Source of the DNA: Alentia gelatinosa
Taxonomy: Eukaryota; Annelida; Polychaeta; Phyllodocida; Polynoidae
Direction: 5' to 3'
Length of the DNA stretch: 64,000 nucleotides
NCBI GenBank assembly: GCA_950022655.1
Contig: OX465590.1
Coordinates: 44,847,718-44,911,717 of the forward strand
The translations under genes and the position numbers were made by a program. How positions within the stretch are numbered: position 1 is the stretch's first letter; the number at the start of each line of letters is the position of its first letter. This document shows, piece by piece, positions 32,242-43,328 of the stretch. The notes beneath the pieces are model-generated. The model worked only from the letters and a program-made list of their open reading frames with translations. It was not told the DNA's origin and did not search any database.

Positions 32242-32635
32242 CACTGCACGAAAACCACCATTTTATTTATATATACGCCATCGCGAAAGTGCATGTATTG
32301 GTTGAATATTGACTTGTTTTCATATATATATGTATATACCTTATATACGGATGAGTCTTGGCTGTTTTTCACACCCAGCGTATATGAGGGGAAATATCCT
32401 CTCCCCCTACCGCCTCCCGCCCGTTTGTGTTGGTAGAAGTACAGGTGTTCTCAGTAGGAAGCCCTCCACCCACCTCCCCCCGCCCGCTTTCAGTGAAACC
32501 CTCTTCAGTAGATGCTTATATACGCCTACAGATGAGGTGTATACACACGGGGAATTGGACGACCTTATATACGCAAAATACCTACTTATATACGCCGGGC
32601 GCATCCATATGTAAAATAATGATGTTCGTGCAGTG
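32242..32635. mobile_element. MITE a inside the LINE (CACTGCACGAA ends, TTA duplication)
   Basis: 394 bp with inverted ends CACTGCACGAA and TTCGTGCAGTG. TTA is duplicated at 32239-32241 and 32636-32638. The interior repeats TATATACGC several times. A diverged relative lies at 43060-43200. Confidence 0.9.
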
Positions 32636-33251
32636 TTAAACATAGAAATTTTGAGGAATCTCCAAAATGCCAAAGATGTGTATTGTAGTGAAATGATAGA
32701 TGAGAACAAAGATAATCCAAGAGAATTTTGGCGTAACATAAGGGTCCTGACAGAAGGTAAAAACAAAGAGAACACATGTAGATTGATTGATCACGAAACA
32801 GGAACTGGAGTGCCAGACAAAAATGCAGTGGAATTTATCAATACTTATTTTGGAGGGGTTGGTACCAAGCTGTTGCGGAAAGTAATCTTGAAGCCCATCT
32901 TGATCTAATAGATTATTATGAACGGTTACAATCGAGTGACCAGGTGGATACAGTTAAAGTTGAAAAGTCTGAAGTTATAAAGTATAGCAATGCTGACAGG
33001 CTGCTATCCTTTATTGGAAATCAACGAATGGAACAAAGTCAACTAAATGTATACAATGTAAAACAAAGAAACTTGCCAATAAAGGAAAATCTGAAAAAAA
33101 AGAAAAAAAAGTTAATTAATGAAATTTCCTGTTATACGTTGTCTGGGATTGATAATGTATCTAGTCGTGTCGTGCGTGATTCCCTAATAGTTCTACTGGA
33201 TGAATTTGTACATGTCCTTGCTACTTCCGACTATATGTGTAAGATCCCTAA

Positions 33252-33693
33252 AGGGTGGCGTCCACCAACCACGACAATGCCACAACAAGCTCCGACAAGA
33301 AAGTTTCTATCTGCGCCTTGTCGTAGCCTTGTTGTGAGAAGGGCAGCTCTGTGACAGCACTCTCGGGGCGTGTCATAGAGGTTGGTGGTTGCCGTAAAAA
33401 AAGCGTCCATGGTACTGACCCACTATGACAGTGATATCGAGGAAACCACAAAGGTCTAGTCGTAGCAAAAATCGAACTTGTTCGATATTGTCGTAGCCTT
33501 GTCGGAAGGCCCCCGACAGGCTCTCGACAATCTTCCAGTCGCAGCCTGTCTTGGCCTTGTCATAGGCTCTTGTCGGGAACTAGGGTCCACCAACCACGAC
33601 AAGGTTACGACACACTATCCGATCGTAGGCCTGTCATGGACCTTGTCGGAAAGCCATTGTCATAGCCTTGTCGTGGTTGGTGGACGCTCCCCT
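33252..33693. mobile_element. MITE b inside the LINE (Harbinger-like, TAA duplication)
   Basis: 442 bp. The left end AGGGTGGCGTCCACCAACCA is complementary to the right end TGGTTGGTGGACGCTCCCCT. TAA is duplicated at 33249-33251 and 33694-33696. The interior has many short GCCTTGTCG/CGACAAGGC phrases in both orientations. The ends resemble the MITE at 28614-28895. Confidence 0.92.
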
Positions 33694-33834
33694 TAAATCT
33701 TGGAAAGGTAGCACCATGGTCCCAATCCCGAAAGGGGGAGATGGATCGGATGTGACCAATTGGCGCCCGATATCGCTGTCAACGATACCTGCCAAAAGTC
33801 AAGAGAGAATTGTGTACAATAATATTCAAGCTTA

Positions 33835-34222
33835 GGCCACTAAAAAAAAAAAAATTGTTTCTCATCACCAAGCCATGAAAAATATGACGAGGGCGCTTTT
33901 TTTTTTTTTTTTTTTTTTTTTTGCTACATCAAAGATGGCAGACATACAGTAAAACCCCGCATAAGCGGACACCCTCCGATCCGGGCCAAAGTGGCTGCTT
34001 ACGCGGGGTGTCTGCTTACGCGGGGTTTACAGATTTTTACTGGCTATACATTTAATGCATCCCTGAGATCAGGAGCTTTAATTTGATACTAAATACACAT
34101 ACCTTTCATAATATATCAAGATTCATCTATTTAAAAAAAAAAAAAAAAAAAAAAAAAATCTTCTAAAATCGTTTTTTCTGATGCGCGCGGTGATGAGAAA
34201 CAAGTTTTTTTTTTGAGTGGCC
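33835..34222. mobile_element. MITE c inside the LINE (GGCCACT ends, TTA duplication)
   Basis: 388 bp. The ends are GGCCACT plus an A-run and TTGTTTCTCATCACC on the left, and GGTGATGAGAAACAAG, a T-run and AGTGGCC on the right. TTA is duplicated at 33832-33834 and 34223-34225. The interior holds homopolymer runs and a pogo-like end at 33945, which suggests a further nested insertion. Confidence 0.9.
33945..34035. mobile_element. pogo-like terminal fragment nested in MITE c
   Basis: TACAGTAAAACCCCGCATAA followed by GCGGACACCCTCCG and GCTTACGCGGGGTGTC. These match the element at 35087-35616. The other end was not found. Confidence 0.6.
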
Positions 34223-34460
34223 TTATCTGCATGATACCAAATTCTTGTCCACCTCGCAATACGGTTTTCAACCAAAATTGGGAACGGAGAACGCAGTTTT
34301 TGACTTTGTTAAAGACCTATATGAGGTTAAAAACCAGTCTGCTCTGGTGGCCAGTGAAGTCTAGTAATGGATACACTGGGGTGGCACAAAGTTAGTGACA
34401 TCGAAGTCATGGTCAGTTTTGGCAATTTACAAATGACCTAAGGTATACAATACATAGACA

Positions 34461-34570
34461 ATAATCGATGGTTTTGTGGACAGGCGGCCGTAAACCACGA
34501 GTAGTTGACGCGTAGTATTACGACGTCAACCTTGAGTGGTTTACAGAGCCGCCTCTCCACATAGTCATCG
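34461..34570. repeat. Hairpin sharing its inner stem with 22616-22745
   Basis: The arms CGATGGTTTTGTGGACAGGC, GGCCGTAAACCAC and GTAGTTGACG pair with complements ending GTCATCG. The loop is CGTAGTATTACGA. The left flank AGGTATACAATACATAGACA resembles the AGGTATATAATAATA border. Confidence 0.87.
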
Positions 34571-34826
34571 TTTGTTTTATTTATTATCCATCTTTTCCAG
34601 TAGATTAAACCCAGTAATTGCCATATTAAAGGGTATAACAATGGGGACTATTTCTTTGCTCTATAGCACAAAGGGACTACTTTTCCTGTATACCATGGTT
34701 TTGAGCCCGTATACCACAGATGTGAATCCGTATACCACAGTTATGGTATCTGACAGGTTTTATATACTGGGTTTTGGTTAACTGAGTCCCCATACATTTT
34801 CAGTGGGGTCTTTGTATACAATGGAT

Positions 34827-34910
34827 AATAAAGTAGAACCCCGCCTTACGGACACCCTGTGTAGGCAGACACCCCGCGTTAACGGACACCTTTGCTCGGA
34901 ATGGTTCACC
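34827..34910. mobile_element. pogo-like terminal fragment
   Basis: AAAGTAGAACCCCGCCTTAC, then GGACACCCTG and ACACCCCGCGTTAACGGACA. It is an end related to 35087 with no partner end identified. Confidence 0.55.
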
Positions 34911-35086
34911 TGTAATATAAAAACATACTGATGACGCCAATACACACATACTTATATCAGTGTCTCCGATGAATTCGTTCTGAATGAATATTTTAGGATA
35001 TCTATTAGATTAGAAATGAATGTACCAAATTAAAAACAGACCACTTCTTTAGGAGACACTCTTTCAATCTTCATTCATGTAATAGA

Positions 35087-35616
35087 TACAGTAAAACCTC
35101 GCGTAAGTGGACACCCTCCGTCCCGGGCCAAAGCATCCACTTACGCGGGGTGCCCGCTTACGCGGGTTTTCAAGTTTCCTCCAGCCCAATATAAATGTGT
35201 TGTATACCGATATGTAGGGCAGACAGAGGCGATAATAGATCTGTATTCCATTTTCTGATATCTTAATTGGGTCCGAAGTTATTAAACCTTGAATTACAAA
35301 ATGTATTTTCTATGAATATACTAATGAATACTGAAAAAAAGACAGATTAATCTATTTTTGGTAGGGTGTCCGTCGGAGGCGACCGCTTACTCGGGGTTTT
35401 ATGTCTTTTTGTACCGAAATAACTGTCCGCCTACGCAGGGTGTCCGCTTACGCGGGGTGTCCGCTTACGCGGGATGGCCGCTTACGCGGGGTGACCGCTT
35501 ACACGGGGTTCAAATAAACATGTAATAGAGGGGAAAATTTCCGTTCCGAGCAAAAGTGTCCGCTGACGCGGGGTGGCCGCTTACGCGGGGTATCCGTTAG
35601 GCGGGATTCTACTGTA
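35087..35616. mobile_element. pogo/Tigger-like MITE, TA-flanked
   Basis: The left end TACAGTAAAACCTCGCGTAA is the inverse of the right end GGCGGGATTCTACTGTA, with TA at both outer edges, as expected for a TA target. The interior at 35400-35600 repeats a unit of about 18 bp (GGTGTCCGCTTACGCGGG) five or six times. There is no transposase ORF. Confidence 0.82.
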
Positions 35617-36029
35617 CTTGAAAGTCTTCACCCCCTGTCTGCATTGACAAACCTGGTGCTGCTCACAATCTTGTGTAGCTGGTATGTATATTTCTAATCT
35701 GAAATCTGAAACCTAGAGATTCCCCAACCTTGGATTTGAGGATAATTCTAAAATGTATTACTATGACAACAGATTTTTAACTCACATTTTCCATGAATCC
35801 AACCATGGCCATAGTTATACAATGTCGATTGGGGCTATGTACCCAGAAGCAGCTAGTAATCCACAGAGCTCTGCTAGTTCTAACCGATCTTATTTCATCC
35901 AAGTGCTAAGCGAACTCACATATATCATCAATGTAACAAAAGTTAGACAAGAATAATTGGGTCATTAAGCATTTAGGCGATGAGAAGGTTGGATGATTAC
36001 ACAAATTATATATGATACTTACAAATAAT
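35617..36029. other. No gene recognised
   Basis: Unique-looking sequence. A 67-residue frame at 35753-35956 has no recognisable domain. Confidence 0.35.
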
Positions 36030-36214
36030 CATAGCGGTCGTGATTTTGAGACGACCTTAACCATGGTAGGATGATCGTATAGGTTGTACTAGACTGGCTA
36101 CAGTCTCTGCATCCTATGGCTATCCTCCTCGCTGGGATACAGGGACTGGTACAATTGGTACTGGTATTGGATTTCTGTTTAGCGCCAGTATTTCCAGCAC
36201 TCTCCATACAGATA

Positions 36215-36535
36215 TCCTGACCACTGATCAGGATATCTGATGGGAGATTGATACCCTCTCACTTTGATCTTAATCGGGCCACAGTCAGAAGTAGGCAAAA
36301 TGTATTGCTATGATTACACAGGTGGCCAGGGAACTGGAGGAGGGTAGGGGGAGGGGTAGGAGGAGGTGTAGGGTTACAGGGAGTGGCTTGGGGCCATAAA
36401 CAGGAGATTCTGTTCATAGTGGACAAGTCTTTGATTCATGGGCCAGTCAGAGAAGGGTACATACTAGAATGAACTTTATTCTGATTGTGATTAACGAATG
36501 TTCATAACCAAAGACTTGAGCAAGTCTAAGGTTGT
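36215..36535 (+). repeat. Dispersed repeat, inverted relative to 2018-2335
   Basis: Begins GATATCTGATGGGAGATTGA, passes through a purine-rich tract at 36336-36375, and ends TGTTCATAACCAAAGACTTG. The order matches the inverted copy. Confidence 0.72.
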
Positions 36536-36669
36536 ACTGGTAATTAGATATGGATCTTGGTAAATGGGACAAGCATCCACTCCCCACCGCTACACTACAC
36601 TACACTACACATTTACACACATATATGTAAACACCATTAGATTTAAATTTTATTCTTTTATTTGCACTA

Positions 36670-37521
36670 TAGTCCTGAGCGTTTAATATGGGTAAAATGA
36701 CACTATCTAGTTCAATTATATGCAGCATTGGTAAAAGATGATATTTTCGAAAATTAAGTAGATAGAAATCAAGAGAACATTAAAAAGAATATATATAACA
36801 CACTTTTCAGGCCTAATATTCTAAAATTGTGGTGCCACCTGTCATTTTATCAAAGAACTTTGGCCTGAGGTCATATTTCTGCTTGAATCACTGACATTAT
36901 AAATAAGCAAGTATGACTTGATTTTCCTTCAGTCCTATCTCAGTCAATAAGCAGCACAGATACTTTAAATAAAGAGCGATTTGTAGATCAACTCCCACAG
37001 AATAAACCAGTAGGCTATCTAATTGATCAACTATTATCTAGAGATAATTATTGGCCGTTTCTAGCTATGCCATTTGCCCAAAATGCAATAGTATCAGAAA
37101 ATCTCGTTTTAGGGCATGTTTGGAATGTTTGTCATCTGTCATAATGCTCTTGTATCTCAGGAAATATTTATCACAGCCTGGCAATGTAGGTATCATTTTA
37201 ATTGTCTTGAAATAGCTAAGAAGATAGGGTGTTAATTTCTATAGGTCATCGCGATAGATTTTTCATTAAATCGCTGTGAAGACAGGAATGTAACATGTTT
37301 CAGTGTTTTTACCTCAGAAATTCCAATGTTCAATCTACAACAGGAAATCTTAGCCATGACACAGATATATCAGGTTTATACTGACAGATAGGCACAAGTC
37401 TTAGCTTTCTAACAATATTTTGTTTGTAAAAATCGCCCTATTATTCATGACACAAGAGCGATTTGCCTTTTTCAAGTTAGAAAAAACTAGTTTTTTGTCC
37501 CATATTAAACGCTCAGGACTA
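36670..37521. mobile_element. 852-bp TIR element, TA-flanked, non-autonomous
   Basis: The left end TAGTCCTGAGCGTTTAATAT, then GGG, is complementary to the right end CCCATATTAAACGCTCAGGA, then CTA. TA flanks both sides. The interior is AT-rich with no open frame above 60 codons. The TA target and CTA-type ends suggest a Tc1/mariner-type family, but no transposase remains. Confidence 0.85.
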
Positions 37522-37740
37522 TAGTCATAACTATCATACTACCTAACCACCGAATTTCTTACACACTTAAACACTTTGTCCCCAAGTGTTTAGCCATTTA
37601 GTGTATACATACACACAAAGTGAGTTTCATGAATTTCTTGACAGCCCTCTAACCTTGTTTTGATGACACTCCTTCACATTGAGATGGCCACACATAAACA
37701 AAAAGGTAGAGACAAATAATTGAGTACCAAGTACTAAACT
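37522..37740. other. Spacer, nothing recognised
   Basis: Unique-looking sequence between the 852-bp element and the first TTATCTCACCCC block. Confidence 0.4.
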
Positions 37741-37871
37741 TTATCTCACCCCGGTATTTTTCTCCATAGGCTTAACATTAGTAACTCGTACTCCACAGCA
37801 ATGAGGTTCGTGTACCTAATACTCAATGACTAATTTTATCAATAAATAATTTCATACAGGGTGAGATAATA
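37741..37871. repeat. Block 1, TTATCTCACCCC...GGGTGAGATAA
   Basis: Inverted borders of 11-12 bp. The internal phrases CCATAGGCTTAACATTAGTA and ACTCGTA are shared with blocks at 2400, 25196 and 38024. It is followed after a few bases by the hairpin at 37877. Confidence 0.88.
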
Positions 37872-37876
37872 TAGAG

Positions 37877-38018
37877 GAAACCCATGAAAGTTTAGGGTCT
37901 GAGCTCGTATACCATCGAGTTTGAATCACGTAGTAATTCACAAGGCGAAGCTGCATGAATTGCTATGTGATTCAAATGAGATGGGATCGAGCTCTGACCC
38001 TAAACTTGAATGGGTTTC
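37877..38018. repeat. Hairpin 1, GAAACCCATG...GGGTTTC
   Basis: GAAAC at 37877 and GTTTC at 38014-38018. The arms include AAGTTTAGGGTC, GAGCTCGTATACCATC and GTTTGAATCACGTAGTAATT with complements. The loop is CACAAGGCGAAGCTG. TGAATTTATCTCACCC follows immediately, which is the start of the next block. Confidence 0.92.
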
Positions 38019-38023
38019 TGAAT

Positions 38024-38166
38024 TTATCTCACCCTTAATATTGACTAATGGGTTAACATTTGTGACATTATCCCCCATTGGATATTTTTCCTAAATATCT
38101 AATGGGTGTTAGAGACGAGATTCCAATGTTAAGTCTATTGAGAAAAAATATCTGGGGTGAGATAAA
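38024..38166. repeat. Block 2, TTATCTCACCC...GGGGTGAGATAA
   Basis: Inverted borders. The interior is itself partly an inverted repeat (ACTAATGGGTTAACATT against AATGTTAAGTCTATTGAG). Confidence 0.88.
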
Positions 38167-38170
38167 ATCA

Positions 38171-38312
38171 GAAACCCACTCGATGAAAAGAACTTGTTTC
38201 ACACTCCACCTCGTTTGACCACAGAGTAATTCATCCAGCTTCGCTTCGTGAATAACTCTGCAGTCAAACTCGGGGGAGTATGGACCAAGCTCTTTTCATC
38301 TCGTGGGGTTCC
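38171..38312. repeat. Hairpin 2, GAAACCCACTCG...GGGGTTCC
   Basis: The arms GATGAAAAGAACTTG, CACTCCACCTCGTTTGAC and AGAGTAATTCA pair with complements. The loop contains TCCAGCTTCGCTTCG. The borders match hairpin 1, yet the stem sequence differs over most of its length. Confidence 0.92.
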
Positions 38313-38665
38313 TTCTAAGTATGATCTGAATTATTAATTATACCTTATAGATATATAATCGTGTAGCTCACTCAGTAATACTGGTATTACAATTACATGT
38401 TATCACCACGACCTTGGATATAAAGTTCTGTGATGTTAGTTCTCATCGATTCTATGCAACTCTAAACATATGTTCATGGACATCTCTTGAGCTGTATGTC
38501 CATGATTTATTGTAAAAATAACATAATCTAGAGAGATATAAACTATGTCTAATGAAAATTAATTATAGACACTGAAAGCTAAATCTCATCTAATAAGAGC
38601 TGATATAGATACTTGTATATATATTCCTTCACATGCATGTATAATTACTCGCGAGGACAACATCT
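38313..38665. other. No gene recognised
   Basis: AT-rich unique-looking sequence. Confidence 0.4.
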
Positions 38666-38964
38666 GGGACCTGTTTCAGTAGGCTTGTGACATTAGGCCT
38701 AGACAGACATCAACAGCGGCATCAACAGTGGAAGCAACAGCGGAAAAAGACTAGCAAATATCAGAAGATCGAAGTGCCCAATCTTCTTCATATTTGGAAC
38801 GATTATAGGTTATATGTAAGCCCTACTCATGCTAAAGTAACATTGCTTAATTCTTATGAGAAGTGAGTGAAACTCCGCGTGTTATCGATTGCAATCTTGT
38901 GATTTGTCCGTATGGTGTCACAGACGCCATCTAGACATGTCACGAAACTACTGAAACAGGTCCC
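38666..38964. mobile_element. MITE, GGGACCTGTTTCA family, copy 2 (inverted)
   Basis: The ends are GGGACCTGTTTCAGTAGGC and CTACTGAAACAGGTCCC. The interior aligns with 4421-4719 in inverted orientation (GTCACAGACGCCATCTAGAC). Confidence 0.88.
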
Positions 38965-39559
38965 TGGAGAGAATTTCATTTATTGTTTATGAAAAGACTC
39001 ATGGTTATAAATGTAATAATGCCAAGTGGCTTAGATGAAATTGACAAGTCAATGTGTATAGAGAAAAATGCCTAGGGCATAAAAACGGTACTCGGAGAGT
39101 GGGAGCAGGTCTTGGTCCGTCCCAAAGGGGAGGTCAGGTTGCCTCACCCCGCCCCCTTCTCCTGCAGACACCTTAGTTGCCCTACGCTATAGAGGTTGCT
39201 TGGACACCAAGCTTACTATGAATGTTAACTACCTCAAGGGACAGTTTCAACAGAGGGAGACGACATCTCGCTCCTCTCCTATTATTTTCTCCTTTTTTTT
39301 TCTTTTTTTCTTTGCTTTTTTTGTATTTATTTTTATTGTTTGATGTACCACTGTGGCCGAGGATGCCGAAACGGTGGTTAAGGGTGTTGCACCTGTTTAT
39401 ATGTAATTATCTTGTATTTATATCCATGCAGACTGGAGCCGGGATTTTTTGCTGTGTTTCTTATGTCCGATACTGTATTAACCTGACATGTCATAGTTGC
39501 TTGTACAAACTAATCCCCATATTGAATGCAACAAAACCATACCATGTAAATGACTGACA
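38965..39559. other. Region upstream of the LINE, possibly its 5' UTR
   Basis: It contains a GC-richer part at 39100-39260 and a T/C-rich tract at 39280-39350. No gag-like ORF1 is recognisable. The 5' end of the LINE cannot be placed. Confidence 0.35.
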
Positions 39560-42500
39560 CTCATAAGGGACTAGTGCTAGCGCATTACAATGTAAGGAGT
39601 CTATGGCCGATTCTGTCCATCAGCTACTAGTAGACTCGACTACTGACGTGTGTTGCCTGAGCGAAACCTGGCTACTGAAGACATGCCTACATACTTAGTG
39701 GATTTACCAGGCTTTGAATTACTCAGATGTGACAGGTCATGGCGTGAAGAAGGCTCAGATAAAATAAAACTGGGTGGAGGAGTTGGTATGTACTTTAGTG
39801 ATAGGTTAAAATGTGACTATAGTAAAGTAGCTTATTTGAACATAGGTTCTGTAGATATTGAGATTATCTGGGTACAAGTTATATTACAAAATACAAGACC
39901 CATTTATGTTGCTGCTGTGTATAGACCCCCATATGGTAATGTAACAAATTTCTGCAACAAGATTAAGGAAAGCGTATTTGATTTGACGATAAATAAGGAA
40001 GCTGATGTCTTTCTCCTTGGAGATTATAATATTGACTATTTGGTAAATAACTCACCGTAGAATAAAGAGCTAAGATCAATGGAGACTGCCTTAGGAATGC
40101 ATCAATTAATTAGAGAGGCAACACGTTATAGCAAAATCAGGGATAGCTGTTTAGACTTAATACTTACAAATAATAATAACTACATTGACTCTGGTCTAAC
40201 AGGTACTCATCTAAGTGACCACCTAGGTATCTTTGTAACACGGAAAAAACCTACCACTGTTTTCAAGAAAGTTACCTTCAAAGGCAGGTCACCACGACAC
40301 TACTCTAGAGAACAATTTGAGGCTGAATTATTAGCTTACAACTGGGATAATTATTTCACCATAGAGGATCCAAATGAGTTATGGATGATTATGTGTAAGG
40401 TCATTTGGCAAGGTCTGGATCAAATGTGTCCAATAAAAACATTTACAGTCAAGGAACATAGGGAACCATGGCACTCTAACGAGCTCTTAGAGATTATCAA
40501 AGAAAAGGATAGACTACTGGCTAGAGCTAAAAAAAACAAAAACAAATGCAAACTGGGCAAATGCAAAAAAAGCCAGAAATGCGGCAAAAATGCACTTAGA
40601 AAAGCCAGAGGCAGCTACATAAAGGAAATTTTAGAAATAAATCAGAATGACAATAAGAAATTTTGGTCAACTTTATCACAATTTACTAAAGAAAATCAGT
40701 GTAAGAACTCGCATATTAACCTTAAGGATAATGACGATGATGTTGACACCCATGAAACAGCTGACTATATAAATAATTTTTTTGTGGAAGTTAGACCGGA
40801 CCTTGCCAAAAACTGTACTGAACCCTGGATCAATGGTGTAACTGCTGGACTCAGCAAGCTCAATGATGTTCAAACCACCAGAGAGGAAGTTTTAAATTTG
40901 GTAAATCGGATTGATGTATTAAAGTCCTCAGCGATAGATGGACTAGCAAGTAGATACCTGAAAGACGCTTTTCAGATTTTGTTGGATCAACTCGTATACA
41001 TTTTTAACACCTCGTTAAGGCGAGGAATTTTTCCAGAAGCTTGGAAAAAAGCTACTGTCATTCCACTAAAAAAGGAAGGAAATAGCTCAGATGTAAATAA
41101 CCTTAGACCAATTTCTCTTTTCCCCCTTCCTGGAAAATTGTTAGAAAAAATTGTCCATAAAAAAACCACTGCCTTCCTAGACAAAAACAACATTTTATCA
41201 GATAAACAGAATGGCTTTAGATCAAACCGCTCAACCATCAAAACAGCTACTAAATTAACACATGACATTTATAATAGCCTGATCTTAAAACATTTTACCA
41301 TCTGTACATACATAGACTTCAGAAAAGCGTTCGACACAGTAAACCATACTATTCTATTAAAAAAACTTGAAACAATAGGAATTAAATCGACCCTTCTTCT
41401 TTGGTATACCAGTTATTTAACAGATAGAGTACAACAAACAATGGCAAACGATGTAAAGTCGCCCTAGAGATTGATCACCTGTGGAGTGCCACAGGGATCA
41501 ATCCTGGGGCCACTATTATTTATTATCTATGTAAACGATTTAGAAAAGGTTATATCAAAATGCAAATGCCTGCACTACGCAGATGATACTGTGATTTACG
41601 CATCCGGCAGTGATATCAATGATATCACTGCCGATGTGTAAACAGACTTGGACAGACTGGCGCAGTGGTGCAATCAAAATAGGTTATTTATAAATGTAAA
41701 AAAAAAACAAGGCGATGTTATACGGTTCTTAAAAAAAAGTAAACAAAGACGCAATAAACCGATGTACTTTTAATAAATGATAAACAAATACAACTAGTCC
41801 AATCGTATAAATACGTAGGAATAATCCTGGATCAGAATCTAAATTTCAACTCACATGTAAATGCACTAACCAAAAATGTTTCCCACAAGTTATTCATTCT
41901 GAGAAAAATAAGAAAATACATAACGGCAAATGCGGCACTTAATATTTACAAATCAATGATTCTTCCACTCCTGGACTCCGGTGATATATTCTTTGTTCAA
42001 ACCTCCTTAGCAAATGTCAACAGATTACAAATACTACAAAATGATGCCCTACGTACAATCTATAAAGCACCCCCATTAACACCTAGAACTGTATTGCACC
42101 GCAGCGCACAGCTACCTGTCCTACATGATAGAAGAGAGTACCATGTAAAACTGTTTATGTACGATATGAAAAATACTGAATCTATGTTGAAAGTGAATGT
42201 ACAAACTACTAGAAATACAGCTGGTATTACCTCTAAACAACATCACCCGACGTGTACTCAATTTCAAAAGAGCCTGAACTACTATGGTTCAAAGCTATGG
42301 AACGAAATGCCCTCAGCGGTACGCAATATTGACAATTTTGAGGAATTAAAAAAAACGCAAAAACTTTTCCTAGAAACCACTATACCGTGAAGCATCGTGT
42401 TCTTAATGATTAACTACTTTACAAGACCTTGAAGATGCGCTACAAATTGTTACACTCACTTTACTACCTTATTAAGATTTAAACTTGTTATGCTGTGCAA

Positions 42501-42763
42501 TGTCATTAGATGCAATTATCGCCTGAGATAACAACAGTGACCACCCCTCACATAGTCTGTCTGCTGTATTTGGATTGTTTGTTATTATTATGTAATTATT
42601 ACCAATATTATTGTTATTATTACTATATAATATTGAGTCGATCACTCAATGCCCATGTACTACGACCAAGGTTACTGTAAACCAAACACTGGTCGAGCAA
42701 GGAAACCAGTTTTATAAAAAAACTGAGCTTTACCAGTCTAAATAAAAGATTTAAAAAAAAATA
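39560..42763 (+). pseudogene. Nearly full-length non-LTR retrotransposon (LINE), Jockey/CR1-like, dead
   Basis: The APE-type endonuclease is visible from about 39580 to 40230: a NVRSL-like start, SETW near 39660, GGGV near 39773, YRPP at 39920-39931, GDYN at 40019-40030 and SDH at 40214-40222. The reverse transcriptase follows from about 40900: SSAIDG, LRPISL, FRKAFDTVNH, GVPQGS at 41483-41500 and YADD at 41576-41587. The C-terminal tail at 41956-42390 has the typical GSKLWNEMPSAVRN phrase. Damage includes frameshifts near 39600 and 39665, in-frame stops at 40058-40060, 41465-41467 and near 41640, and frameshifts near 41700-41770. The 3' UTR ends at CAGTCTAAATAAAAG followed by an A-run near 42753-42762. 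No ORF1 was found. Confidence 0.92.
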
Positions 42764-43059
42764 ATTTGTCTTTGTGGTGAGGGTGGGTGGGTTGAAGCCA
42801 GCTTGAAGTGTCCGACGAGGCTGCTGCAGCGCCCTCTGTGGTAGTGGCGACGATGGGTGGACGCGCCCTCTTGCGTTGTTGCTGTGTAACAAAGGTGGGA
42901 TGTGCCGTCTGTCGATACTGAAACATTATGAAGGTGAACAGGTGAATAAAGGGGCGTGGCCCTTATGTTGTCCTCAGAAATTAACTATAATTCTCAAATT
43001 ATCCACAATGTAACAACATAGCATATTTGAATACACTGCACAAAACTAACCACTTTATA
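42764..43059. other. No gene recognised
   Basis: Unique-looking sequence between the LINE tail and the next repeat. Confidence 0.4.
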
Positions 43060-43200
43060 TATGTATAGGCCCGGCATTATATAGGTATGCTTTTGCGTAT
43101 ACAAGGTCGTCCTATTCCCCTGTGTGTATACGCCTCATGTGTAGGCGCCTGATTCACATATACGCCTGATTCATATATACGTCTGATTCTGTTGCATTTA
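43060..43200. mobile_element. Diverged relative of MITE a
   Basis: The segment GGCCCGGCATTATATAGGTA, TTTTGCGTATACAAGGTCGT, CCTGTGTGTATACGCCTCAT is the inverted counterpart of 32530-32610. Both have repeated ATACGCC. Terminal repeats were not recovered. Confidence 0.6.
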
Positions 43201-43328
43201 CACCACTATCCATTAGTTCCGTTCTCTGCCACTTGGGGACACCACTGGTAGCATATTTCATTTCCCATTAACTATTCAAGTCGGTATCATATGGCGGGCG
43301 GGTGGGGTGGGATTATGACTTGTGATAC

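Larger units (their letters stand above)
31970..34370 (+). pseudogene. LINE fragment interrupted by three MITEs
   Basis: Four pieces of one non-LTR retrotransposon ORF lie in order on the plus strand. The pre-RT linker is at 31985-32241. The region leading into RT is at 32636-33251 and includes the phrase SGIDNVSSRVV. The segment with the WRPIS motif is at 33694-33834. The RT stretch around QYGFQP is at 34223-34365. Removing each MITE with one copy of its 3-bp target duplication restores a continuous frame at all three junctions. Independent damage exists: one frameshift near 32870 and a low-quality patch at 32980-33100. The catalytic YADD region is missing because the copy ends near 34370. 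The family resembles the LINE at 39560-42763. Confidence 0.85.

Noticed and set aside
39222..39557. Possible LINE ORF1 just upstream of the endonuclease
   Set aside because: The 111-residue frame is dominated by a T-rich tract encoding Phe/Leu and has no RNA-binding, zinc-knuckle or coiled-coil character.
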